Assembly (NCBI GenBank): GCA_014382685.1
Contig: JACNJG010000056.1
Location: forward strand, 1 to 11,822
Length of the DNA: 11,822 nucleotides
Direction: 5' to 3'
Source: Candidatus Cloacimonadota bacterium
GTDB taxonomy: Bacteria; Cloacimonadota; Cloacimonadia; JGIOTU-2
Shown: one piece after another, positions 1-7,108 of the stretch
Layout of the letters: every line of letters starts with the position of its first letter
Position numbering within the stretch: the first letter of the stretch is position 1
Program-made: the position numbers and the translations under genes
Notes under the pieces: model-generated
What the model was told of the DNA's origin: nothing
The model's input: the letters and a program-made list of their open reading frames with translations, nothing else
Databases searched by the model: none

Positions 1-1301
1 TTATACAAAAGCGGCAGTATCGAGATGGTGATCCCTTCCCTCAAGGCATTGCCTTCATGATCAGTTGTTTCTTCAGATACTATCAGGGAATACGGCACAT
101 AATTTTTCAATAGTTTTTTTGGCTTTACCACAAAAGTATATCCCTGCTCTTTTTGTATGTTGAGTTCAACCTGTTGGTTATCTTCGGAGTTAACAAGCAA
201 AATGGAAATATTTTCCATGGGAATGATCTTGCTGAATTTTATTCTAAACTCTGGAGATAAAGTTGTTACTGTTTGCCCGTCCTCATGGGAAAGAGAATCC
301 AGCTCCAGTAATGTTGTATCGGGCAACTGCCTGTTGAAAAAACTCATCGTATCAAGTGCTGTAATATTATTATTAAAATCGGCAACATCCTTTAACTCAA
401 GCAGATAGGAATTTGTGTCAGGAACTCCGGTAATACACTCAATATTAGAACCGGTTATTATATATTCATAAATTGGCAGTCTGCCCTTTGTGATATGATC
501 AATTATCCTGATGGAGCGGACTTTCTTAATATCCTCACTAAAACGCATTGTGAGACGCTGGGCGCTTTCTGCCACAACTTTATTAAGTGCTGGTTTTGTG
601 GTATCTTGTAATGCAAGGGTAAGGGTAATCTCGTTTTCAGGACCATCCAATTTTACAATTCTCTCATCAAAGATTTCACGTTTTTTATCAACATCTGAAT
701 TTTTATTTTCATCTAAAAATGCGATAACCGAGACCTCTTCAGAAGGAAGATTATCAAAAGTGAAATTCTGAAGTTCTTCAGCATTTTGTGAGGTGATAAA
801 TATTGTATCCTGAAAATTATAAATCCGCACAAAATACATGCCTTGTCGAATAGTAGCTCGTTCATCCAATTCCAGATTAACGTTCAATTTGTGTGCGGAA
901 ATGCTGTCTGAAGTAGAAAAAATAAGAGAATGTGCTTTCTCAAGTGAATTATCTCGAAGGTCTTTGCACCGGGTATCCACAGTAAGCATATAGGTCTGAT
1001 CATGCTTGAGCTCTTCCTTGAATATGATCGTTACACTCTGCTTACCGGAAGTGATCTTTTTCTTCATCACTGGAGGATAAATATGAAGTGCATCCTCAAA
1101 AGAACGTTCGTCAATAGTCTCCGTAAAAGTGATCGTTATCTCATCATCATGGAAATTCGTTGCTAAATTTGCCGGTTCAAAATCGATGACCTCCGGAGAG
1201 GTTGTATCTTTGGGTCCTCCAGTGGGAGGTTTATCTTTGCCGCAAGAAAAAACAGTCAAAATAACAATACATATTACTAATACAAAAAGTACCTTTTTCA
1301 T
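1..1301 (-). CDS. Lipoprotein with Big_5-type Ig-like domain, C-terminus cut by window edge
   Basis: Reading leftward from the ATG at 1299-1301, the frame stays open for 433 codons and leaves the window without a stop, so the C-terminus is missing. The first 20 residues are a lipoprotein signal: Lys-Lys, a hydrophobic stretch, then lipobox V-F-S-C with Cys20 as the acylated residue. Just after it stands PPTGGPKDTTSPEV, which with the following segment (about residues 34-130, 'FEPANLATNF', 'ITITFTETID', 'YMLTVDT') is the pattern of the Big_5 bacterial Ig-like domain found at the start of many Bacteroidetes surface lipoproteins. A later stretch (about 190-215, 'VSVIAFLDENKNSDVD') fits the small beta domain usually following it. 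The protein is presumably membrane-anchored, with a structural or binding role; the substrate is unknown. No Shine-Dalgarno site is visible. It is divergent from the SPOR gene. The family call is from memory of sequence pattern. Confidence 0.8.
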   Translation of the reverse strand, partial: MKKVLFVLVICIVILTVFSCGKDKPPTGGPKDTTSPEVIDFEPANLATNFHDDEITITFTETIDERSFEDALHIYPPVMKKKITSGKQSVTIIFKEELKHDQTYMLTVDTRCKDLRDNSLEKAHSLIFSTSDSISAHKLNVNLELDERATIRQGMYFVRIYNFQDTIFITSQNAEELQNFTFDNLPSEEVSVIAFLDENKNSDVDKKREIFDERIVKLDGPENEITLTLALQDTTKPALNKVVAESAQRLTMRFSEDIKKVRSIRIIDHITKGRLPIYEYIITGSNIECITGVPDTNSYLLELKDVADFNNNITALDTMSFFNRQLPDTTLLELDSLSHEDGQTVTTLSPEFRIKFSKIIPMENISILLVNSEDNQQVELNIQKEQGYTFVVKPKKLLKNYVPYSLIVSEETTDHEGNALREGITISILPLLY

Positions 1302-1314
1302 GTGAGAAACAGAA

Positions 1315-1382
1315 ACTTGACGAAATTTTACTGTCAAGATAACTTAACAAGAAGCCAATGAATAAAAGTAATTACTTGACGA
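1315..1382. promoter_or_regulatory. Divergent intergenic region with three CTTGAC boxes
   Basis: The 128 nt between the two divergent genes (1302-1429) contain ACTTGACGA twice in the same orientation (1315-1323 and 1374-1382). A GTCAAG at 1333-1338 makes an 11-nt-spaced inverted repeat with the first copy. TTGACG (1376-1381) could be a -35 box for the rightward gene, and TTGACA on the minus strand (1337-1332) for the leftward gene. I cannot find a convincing TATAAT-like -10 at 16-18 nt from either, so these are -35-like boxes or an operator, not proven promoters. Confidence 0.3.
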
Positions 1383-1429
1383 CTTTTTTAAGAAAAATTG
1401 TTTTTATGTAAAATAATATGGGGGCTTAC

Positions 1430-1876
1430 ATGAAAAGAAGAATTTTTGTGATTGCCATTTTGGTAACCGTTCTTCTTGTTTCTCTGGCAAGTATTCAGGG
1501 ATGCGGCAAGAAGAAAACCGGTGAACCCGAACCGCCTAAAAAAACTGAGGTTACCAAGCCGGGAGAGCAGACAACAGACACAACTCAACCAGCTCAGCAA
1601 ACAGTTACTCCCAAAAAAGTTCCGCCTCAGGAAGCAAAACTTTACGAACTTCAGGTTGCTGCCAGTCCGAGTTATGCCAACATCATCACAGAGAAGAACA
1701 AACTTGCACAGTACGGATACGAGACCAAGATCACGACTACCAAGAAAAACGGAAAACTGTTTTATCGTCTTCGTCTTAAGGATCTATACTCAGCACCCGA
1801 AGCTAATGAATTGGGAAAACAGCTTAAAGCAAAATTCCCATCAATCAATGATTATTGGTTAGCAAAAGTTAAATAG
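1430..1876 (+). CDS. SPOR-domain lipoprotein (peptidoglycan-binding)
   Basis: A 148-residue protein if started at ATG 1430. An in-frame ATG at 1418 would add only four residues (MGAY) before the Lys-Arg-Arg of the signal peptide. I prefer 1430 because GGGGG at 1420-1424 lies 5 nt upstream of it. The signal is a basic start, a hydrophobic run and lipobox I-Q-G-C with Cys25; Gln at -2 is unusual but tolerated. A Lys/Pro/Thr/Gln-rich flexible linker (about residues 26-66) leads to a C-terminal SPOR domain (about 70-148): 'LYELQVAASPSYANI' is the first strand and helix, 'YRLRLKDLYSAPEANELG' the second. SPOR domains bind denuded glycan strands, usually at division sites, so this is probably an envelope or division lipoprotein. 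It could equally be an RlpA-type or other SPOR carrier lacking a catalytic domain. It is followed by a terminator-like hairpin. Confidence 0.85.
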   Translation: MKRRIFVIAILVTVLLVSLASIQGCGKKKTGEPEPPKKTEVTKPGEQTTDTTQPAQQTVTPKKVPPQEAKLYELQVAASPSYANIITEKNKLAQYGYETKITTTKKNGKLFYRLRLKDLYSAPEANELGKQLKAKFPSINDYWLAKVK

Positions 1877-1897
1877 ACAGTTCACCACACAATTATG

Positions 1898-1932
1898 ATC
1901 CCGACATTCTTAGTCAGAATGAAGGGATTTTT
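1898..1932 (+). terminator. Terminator-like hairpin between SPOR gene and alr
   Basis: ATCCC (1898-1902) pairs with GGGAT (1924-1928) and CATTCT (1905-1910) with AGAATG (1916-1921) around a TAGTC loop. A 2x2 GA/AA internal mismatch separates the two helices, and a run of five T (1928-1932) follows. This is the layout of an intrinsic terminator for the SPOR gene, 21 nt after its stop. The 3' arm also contains the only Shine-Dalgarno-like sequence (AAGGGA, 1922-1927) before the alanine racemase ATG at 1941, so it may instead, or also, control translation of that gene. Confidence 0.6.
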
Positions 1933-1940
1933 CTATCTTT

Positions 1941-3884
1941 ATGAAGAAGGATAAAGAACTCTTCCGTAGCTGGACCATTATTGACCTCGACAATTTCCGT
2001 CATAATGTAAAACAGCTTAGAGATCATCTGTCTGCAGACACGCAATATATGCAGATCGTGAAAGCTGATGCCTATGGACATGGCTCAGTCGAAATCGCAC
2101 GGGAAGCAGGCAAGATGGGCATCCAATGGCTTGGAGTGGCGAACACAGATGAAGGTGTTTTACTCCGGCTGGAAAATATTGACGAGCGAATACTCATCCT
2201 CAGCCCTTCATTCGAAAGCGAGATAGAAACTCTAGTGTCCTATGACCTTACTCCATCTATTTCGGACATACACTTTGCTCAAACACTCGATGTTTATGCA
2301 AAAAGACACAATAAAAAACTCCCTATTCATATCCAGTTTGATACTGGAATGGGACGCGCAGGTTTCTTATGGGAAGAATCAGAAAATATTGCAAATGCAT
2401 TCAAGGCATTAAGAAATCTTCAGATCGAGGGACTTTCTTCGCATTTCTCAATGAGTGAAACAGACGATGTTTCCTTCACTGAGATACAGAATATCCGCTT
2501 CAAAAAGATCATCAATATTTTTAAGGAAATCGGGATCGATCCCCCATATAAACACATTGCCAATAGCGCTGCGATCATCAATTTCCCACAATCTCAGCAC
2601 ACGATGATACGTGCCGGCTTGCTTTCCTACGGTATTTACACTTCAGAAAATCTTAAAGATAAGATCGAACTTAAGCCCGTTATGACATTCAAATCAAAAA
2701 TTGGTTTGATCAAAGAATTTCCTGAGAATGTTGGTATAAGCTATAATCAAACCTATATTACAAAAAACGTCACAAAAGCTGCGATTCTTCCAATCGGCTA
2801 TGGGGACGGATATAATTTTCTTCTTTCAAACTGTGGCAAGGTTCTCGTTCATGACAAAATATGTCCAATTCTCGGCCGTGTTACAATGGATATGATCATT
2901 GTAGATATTTCTAAGGTCAGGAACGCGAAAGTCGGTAACGAAGTTACCTTGATCGGAAGCGAGAAAACGAACTCAATCTCGGTCGAAGAACTCAGTTCAT
3001 TCTACAAAGGACTTACTTATGAAATGACGTGCAATCTTGGTCACCGCGCCCAGAGAATTTATATTAAGGAGCACAAAGATGCTGCGATCGAGCCCATTTC
3101 CAGAAGGACTTTTATTGCAAAGGATTTCACTGATACAACCCTGGAGAAGGTTATCGAAACTTCCCTTAACCAGCGTCTTAACAGCAGCGAGATCGGAAGC
3201 ATTGTGTATCAAGAAGTACTGAAAAAGCTTTTTTACCGGGCTGACAGAGAAATAAGTTGGAAACGAGATTTCATTCATGAGATAGTACTCTCAGAAACTG
3301 ATCTCGATCCGCTTATATCAGAGTTTTTCTATCATACCCAAACAAAATTGCGTTATAAAAAGAGACTCACTCGCGAAACTTTCAAGATCGTATGTGCAAC
3401 AAGTCCTAAGGACCTGGAACAGTATATCCTTTCACCTGAAGTTGAATATCGCTGGCTGCTTGATAGCAAAATCGACCTTGTTAATTCATTTCAGATCGAC
3501 AAGATCATGATAGATGATCTGGTTCTTCATCATACCATTATTCAAAACGGCACTTCAGAAGGGGAATTCTCCAATCTTGAGATCGAGTGTTCCCATCCAA
3601 AACTGCGGGATCTTCTCGGAAAAGAAGTGCAATTCACCATCGATACTATCACCTATTACCCGAAAAATAAACATCAGCTTACAATTTTTATAGCCGAGCT
3701 TACAAAAGGGATCACTATGACCTTTGATTATACGCAAACGAATATTGAAAGTGTCGAGATCGTACCCATTTTTTCCGGTAAAGAAAAATATCCACCCGAG
3801 AAGATCAGGGGTAAGAAAATTGTGATGAAAAGCTCATCAGACGAATGGTTTTTTCCAAACAGTGGTGTAGTATTTGTCTGGTAA
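1941..3884 (+). CDS. alr: Alanine racemase with a large C-terminal extension
   Basis: Pyridoxal-phosphate enzyme interconverting L- and D-alanine in the cytoplasm for peptidoglycan. Residues 1-377 form a complete racemase. They include 'IDLDNFRHN' at the first strand, the PLP lysine K41 in VKADAYGHG, FDTGMGRAGF (133-142), NSAA (208-211), R224 in RAGLLSYGIY, and the second catalytic base Tyr268 in GISYNQTY. PIGYGDGY (284-291), GRVTMDM (312-318) and the Y360 segment ending in RAQRIY complete it. The usual family length is 360-390, but this protein has 647 residues. The extra part (about 380-647) is first helix-rich and then beta-rich, has no signal or membrane segment, and I do not recognise it. 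No ATG occurs in frame between residues 363 and 522, so it is one polypeptide and not a missed second gene. It is not the MurF-Alr fusion known in Bacteroidetes, whose extra domain is N-terminal. The ATG is chosen because the conserved first strand begins at about residue 11. Confidence 0.93.
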   Translation: MKKDKELFRSWTIIDLDNFRHNVKQLRDHLSADTQYMQIVKADAYGHGSVEIAREAGKMGIQWLGVANTDEGVLLRLENIDERILILSPSFESEIETLVSYDLTPSISDIHFAQTLDVYAKRHNKKLPIHIQFDTGMGRAGFLWEESENIANAFKALRNLQIEGLSSHFSMSETDDVSFTEIQNIRFKKIINIFKEIGIDPPYKHIANSAAIINFPQSQHTMIRAGLLSYGIYTSENLKDKIELKPVMTFKSKIGLIKEFPENVGISYNQTYITKNVTKAAILPIGYGDGYNFLLSNCGKVLVHDKICPILGRVTMDMIIVDISKVRNAKVGNEVTLIGSEKTNSISVEELSSFYKGLTYEMTCNLGHRAQRIYIKEHKDAAIEPISRRTFIAKDFTDTTLEKVIETSLNQRLNSSEIGSIVYQEVLKKLFYRADREISWKRDFIHEIVLSETDLDPLISEFFYHTQTKLRYKKRLTRETFKIVCATSPKDLEQYILSPEVEYRWLLDSKIDLVNSFQIDKIMIDDLVLHHTIIQNGTSEGEFSNLEIECSHPKLRDLLGKEVQFTIDTITYYPKNKHQLTIFIAELTKGITMTFDYTQTNIESVEIVPIFSGKEKYPPEKIRGKKIVMKSSSDEWFFPNSGVVFVW

Positions 3885-3910
3885 TTTCATTTATATTCAG
3901 ATTTTACTCA

Positions 3911-3956
3911 AAAAAATTGACATAAATTTCTTTTGCACCTCTCAACAATTGCGGAG
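3911..3956 (+). promoter_or_regulatory. Possible promoter and RBS ahead of the lipid-transport operon
   Basis: The 77-nt gap before the MCE gene carries an A6 tract followed directly by a perfect TTGACA (3917-3922), 39 nt upstream of the ATG. No good -10 hexamer is visible at 16-18 nt (3939-3946 reads CTCTCAAC). The ribosome site GCGGAG (3951-3956; core GGAG 3953-3956) lies 5 nt before ATG 3962. The box suggests the operon starts here rather than reading through from alr. No terminator hairpin is evident after alr. Confidence 0.4.
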
Positions 3957-3961
3957 AATAT

Positions 3962-4867
3962 ATGGTTTCAAAATCTCAGAAAATTAGATTAGGTGTTTTT
4001 ATAATAGTTGCATTGGTCCTTTTGTTTATCATGGTAGGCATTATTGTCGGTACAAAGCTTTTTGACAAAAAGGACTTCTACTTTATCGAATATAAAGATC
4101 AGTCGGTCAGTGGTTTAAATATTGGAAGTGCCGTTCAATACCATGGAATAAGAGTTGGAAGGATCGAAGAACTCTCAATTGATAAAGAAGATGTAACGAC
4201 TGTGATCGTCGAGATCAGTGTTAAAGAAGGAACTCCGATCAAAACTGATGTGAAAGCGGTGATGGCAGCAGTTGGTATCACAGGTCTGAAACAGATCGAG
4301 CTGATAGGTGGTGATCCACGAAACGAAAACCTAAAACCGAGTTCATACATACAACCGGGAGAATCAACATTGGATGTCATCACAGATAAAGCTGAAGATA
4401 TCGCAAATAAGATCGATGAGATACTTAGGAATATCGCTAATATATTAGATGAACGTACACAGAAGAATATTCAGGAAGTAGTTGATAATACTAACAGCTC
4501 CCTGAAAAATATCAATCTCATTCTTGATGATAACAGGGAAAGTCTTAATGAAAGTATTGAAAATATTGCACGTATTTCATCAGAATTAGCAAATCTCCTT
4601 ACTACCATTAATAACGTCACCCAACAGCTTGACCTTAATCAATTCAACATGACTGTTAGTAACATTAACAAATCTGTTGATGATCTTACAGAGGCATTCA
4701 ATAATATCAATTACACAGTTCTGGAAAGTCAGGATGATATTATTGAAACCATCCGCCTGCTAAAGGAAAGCATGCAGAATATAAACGAATTTTCACGCAT
4801 GATCTCAGAAAATCCATCGCTTCTCCTTAAATCAAGTTCAGGGGATTCATATCCGGGAGGACCATAA
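3962..4867 (+). CDS. mlaD: MCE-family lipid transporter, periplasmic substrate-binding subunit (MlaD-like)
   Basis: A 301-residue protein anchored in the inner membrane by one N-terminal helix (about residues 10-31). An MCE/MlaD domain follows (about 38-118). It shows the family signature 'GSAVQYHGIRVGRIEEL' (55-71) and the pore-loop region 'GITGLKQIELIGG' (105-117). Known MCE proteins assemble as hexameric rings that pass lipids between the MlaEF transporter and the outer membrane. Residues 140-285 are almost wholly predicted helix with Asn/Ile/Leu heptad-like spacing, longer than E. coli MlaD (about 183 residues). This tail may form a needle or tunnel across part of the periplasm, as in PqiB-like proteins. 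'ENPSLLL' (283-289) matches the conserved end seen in many MCE proteins that travel with ABC_trans_aux lipoproteins. Its stop overlaps the next start by one base (TAATG), so the two are translationally coupled. Symbol by homology; strict orthology to E. coli mlaD is not claimed. Confidence 0.9.
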   Translation: MVSKSQKIRLGVFIIVALVLLFIMVGIIVGTKLFDKKDFYFIEYKDQSVSGLNIGSAVQYHGIRVGRIEELSIDKEDVTTVIVEISVKEGTPIKTDVKAVMAAVGITGLKQIELIGGDPRNENLKPSSYIQPGESTLDVITDKAEDIANKIDEILRNIANILDERTQKNIQEVVDNTNSSLKNINLILDDNRESLNESIENIARISSELANLLTTINNVTQQLDLNQFNMTVSNINKSVDDLTEAFNNINYTVLESQDDIIETIRLLKESMQNINEFSRMISENPSLLLKSSSGDSYPGGP

Positions 4868-5514
4868 TGAAGAGTAAAAATATCATAATTATCACTCTTG
4901 CCATTTTGCTTTTGGGCTGTTCTCGAATGCAGTGGGCTAGATTCTATCTGCTCGATTATGTCCCACCCATCACGAAGAGCGATGTACTCACTGAACCTTA
5001 CCCTTATACCATTCAAGTGAAAGATTTCAAGATAGATAAAACCTATGACAATTCGCGTATCGTCATTCGCCAGTCTGCTCATGAAGTGTATTATGACCGG
5101 TGGAGCTTATGGGCACGACGCCCCCCCGATGCCATGACAGCACTTCTTATTAATCATATCAGAGCCCTGAATCTTGTCGAAGCATGCAAAAAGACATATC
5201 TCGATAAACGCCCCGACTACATTATCACAGGCACGATCCATAATATTGAAAAATACGTCAGCGACCTGCCCTTAAATGAGTTTCAAAGAGCTGATATAAG
5301 AATGACTATACAAATGTTGGAAGTGAAAACCAATAATACAGTAGTAAGTTACGAGATTAAAAGGTATGCTCCTTTATATACGGAAAGTATGAGCTTCTTT
5401 GCAAAAACATTAAGCGACACACTAAAAAATGAGATCACTATTTTTCTTAGAAAAGTTCAGGAATATTTTGAAACATTACAAAAAAACCAGCCAGCCCCAA
5501 CACAGGGCAAGTAG
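4867..5514 (+). CDS. ABC-type transport auxiliary lipoprotein (PqiC-like)
   Basis: A 215-residue lipoprotein: short signal MKSKNIIIITLAILLLGC with lipobox L-L-G-C (Cys18), so membrane-anchored. The body fits the ABC_trans_aux family (formerly DUF330; E. coli PqiC is the known example). It has 'FYLLDY' as the first strand, then 'SRIVIRQSAHEVYYDRWSLW' followed by ARRPPDAMT, the family's motif of a bound-strand segment and 'W..P' helix, then 'DYIITGTI' and the 'VVSYEIKRYAP' strand. In PqiABC this lipoprotein is outer-membrane bound and works with the MCE protein to deliver lipids. A short Pro/Gln-rich tail ends the protein. GGGAGG (4855-4860) lies 6 nt before the ATG, which overlaps the stop of the MCE gene. 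Its position between the MCE gene and the barrel gene suggests it links the two. Confidence 0.82.
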   Translation: MKSKNIIIITLAILLLGCSRMQWARFYLLDYVPPITKSDVLTEPYPYTIQVKDFKIDKTYDNSRIVIRQSAHEVYYDRWSLWARRPPDAMTALLINHIRALNLVEACKKTYLDKRPDYIITGTIHNIEKYVSDLPLNEFQRADIRMTIQMLEVKTNNTVVSYEIKRYAPLYTESMSFFAKTLSDTLKNEITIFLRKVQEYFETLQKNQPAPTQGK

Positions 5515-5521
5515 CATATAG

Positions 5522-5530
5522 TTGCGGAGG
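5522..5530 (+). promoter_or_regulatory. Strong ribosome binding site of the barrel gene
   Basis: TTGCGGAGG ends 5 nt before ATG 5536. The same TTGCGGAG octamer precedes the MCE gene (3949-3956), in both cases about 5-6 nt from the start. Confidence 0.7.
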
Positions 5531-5535
5531 AATAA

Positions 5536-7107
5536 ATGAAAAAAGCTTTTTTCATGATCATTATTTTACTAACAGCTTTGACCGGAAATGCATTGGCTCA
5601 AAGCCAGACAAGTTCTAATATTTATATTAATGAATCATACAATACCTGGTCTGCCCCGGAGCCGATGCGCCAGCTTGAGGAAGAAGGGATCGATGACCAG
5701 CTCGGCATGGGCAGGATCTTTGTTCCGGCTATGTCCGACCCCACGCTTGAGCCCGAATACACGATCTATCGAAACGGTCAATTAGTGAGAGGCAGATGTC
5801 CGGTTGGTCAAAGCATCTTTATGGAACCCGGTTCGTACACACTGGAAATCGGTTCAGCACTTTTGGAAGAACAAAAGGTTAAAGTCGATGTAAATCTAAA
5901 GGCAGGTCAAACACGAATAATTGAACCCACATGGGGCGGTCTTATTGTGAAGATCATTGACCAGAACAGAAATTACCTTCGCGAGGCATATGAGATTTAT
6001 CAGATCGACGACTATAAAAACAGTATCGGCATGAAATACAGTGCAGATGAAAACCAGCCCGGTGAAAAACAGGAAACCTGGCTCCTCAAACCCGGTGTTT
6101 ACAAGATCATCAAATACAAAGAATCCCCGAAAACTTTTACAAACTTCACTACCATACGCGTTATGGAAGGTATGCTTGAAGAGCTTACAATTGTTATGGA
6201 ATCCTCAACAAAAAATTTCATTGGTGCCGGGATTCTTCCTGAAATGAAGGAATCCGATCAGATACGTGCGTGGAAATACTATACTTCCATAAAGGGGAAC
6301 TTCCTTCTCAGCAGCGACAATTCTGCAAACAAGGATAAATCTGTTACAAACATCACGTTGAGCGCAAAGTTGGATAATGAGATCAAATACGATGCTTTCC
6401 CACACTATTTCTCTTCAAGACAAAATCTTAATATTGGCTTCACTAAAGAACAGGACAAGGATTTTCGAATCTATTCAAACTCTCTTCATTTACAACCGAC
6501 CTATATTTTCTATTTTATAAAATCGTTTGGCGTGTACGGACGATTTCGTCTTACCTCTAATGTTTTCCCGACAATGTTCTACTTCGATTCTGTCCAGGAC
6601 ACTATCTATAAGATCAATGCAGAAGGTGATACTGTCGATACTATCCTCAAGGAAGATCAAATTCAGATCACACCCATGTTATTTCCCATTAGTCTTGAGG
6701 AAGGTTTCGGTCTGAATCTTACTGTCTTTAACACGAATACCAGCAATCTGTATATCAAAACCGGGTTGGGATTTTCTCAGACTCTAAATTCAAATGTTTA
6801 TGAACAAGATGCTACGAATACCGATGTTTTCAGAGAACTCGAATCGGTAAACCTGAGTGGTTTTGAAGGAAATGTTGGTGGTGACTTCCGCATCTCGAAT
6901 AACATCAACTATATTTTTGAGTTCTATACACTTTATCCTTTTGAAAAAAGCAGAAAGCAGGTTTTCAGATTTGATAACACTTTCAGTTTCCGCATATCCA
7001 GTTATGTTTCTCTTGATTATACACTTACAGTAAAACAGGATGAGACCAAAACCTGGACGCAGGTGGATCACAATCTCTCATTGGATCTGACGATCATCAC
7101 ATTCTAA
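5536..7107 (+). CDS. Predicted outer-membrane barrel protein of the lipid-transport operon
   Basis: A 523-residue protein of no family I can name. Residues 1-21 are a Sec signal peptide (MKKAFFMIII..., predicted cut after ALA, before Q22). Two small beta modules follow (about 62-130 and 134-222). Each has a 'PG.Y..' turn (EPGSYTLEIG, KPGVYKIIKY) and a closing strand rich in Val/Ile, like PEGA or carboxypeptidase-regulatory-like domains. From about residue 248 to the end the sequence alternates polar and hydrophobic residues in strand-length segments with aromatic girdles and short turns, e.g. FGVYGRFRLTSNVFP and VSLDYTLTVKQ. It ends SLDLTIITF, a C-terminal Phe as in many outer-membrane barrels. 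Known MCE systems end in MlaA or a lipoprotein, so a barrel here is a candidate exit or entry point. The gene lies 21 nt after the PqiC-like gene and one base before the permease gene, so operon membership is clear; its function is inferred only. Confidence 0.72.
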   Translation: MKKAFFMIIILLTALTGNALAQSQTSSNIYINESYNTWSAPEPMRQLEEEGIDDQLGMGRIFVPAMSDPTLEPEYTIYRNGQLVRGRCPVGQSIFMEPGSYTLEIGSALLEEQKVKVDVNLKAGQTRIIEPTWGGLIVKIIDQNRNYLREAYEIYQIDDYKNSIGMKYSADENQPGEKQETWLLKPGVYKIIKYKESPKTFTNFTTIRVMEGMLEELTIVMESSTKNFIGAGILPEMKESDQIRAWKYYTSIKGNFLLSSDNSANKDKSVTNITLSAKLDNEIKYDAFPHYFSSRQNLNIGFTKEQDKDFRIYSNSLHLQPTYIFYFIKSFGVYGRFRLTSNVFPTMFYFDSVQDTIYKINAEGDTVDTILKEDQIQITPMLFPISLEEGFGLNLTVFNTNTSNLYIKTGLGFSQTLNSNVYEQDATNTDVFRELESVNLSGFEGNVGGDFRISNNINYIFEFYTLYPFEKSRKQVFRFDNTFSFRISSYVSLDYTLTVKQDETKTWTQVDHNLSLDLTIITF

Positions 7108-7108
7108 T

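Noticed and set aside
157..771. Two plus-strand frames of 83 and 86 codons at the left end
   Set aside because: They lie opposite the continuous 433-codon minus-strand lipoprotein frame, show no ribosome site or family pattern, and are antisense shadows.
1418..1429. Upstream ATG as start of the SPOR lipoprotein
   Set aside because: It would put Gly-Ala-Tyr-Met before the signal peptide's basic residues and leave GGGGG (1420-1424) inside the coding region; ATG 1430 gives a standard signal and a ribosome site.
1476..1862. Plus-strand 128-codon frame overlapping the SPOR gene
   Set aside because: It begins inside the SPOR lipoprotein in another frame, is Arg/Lys/Gln-rich and has no start signal; the SPOR frame has signal peptide and domain.
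1941..3884. MurF-Alr bifunctional fusion
   Set aside because: The protein begins directly with the racemase first strand, and the extra segment is C-terminal without a Mur-ligase ATP-binding motif.
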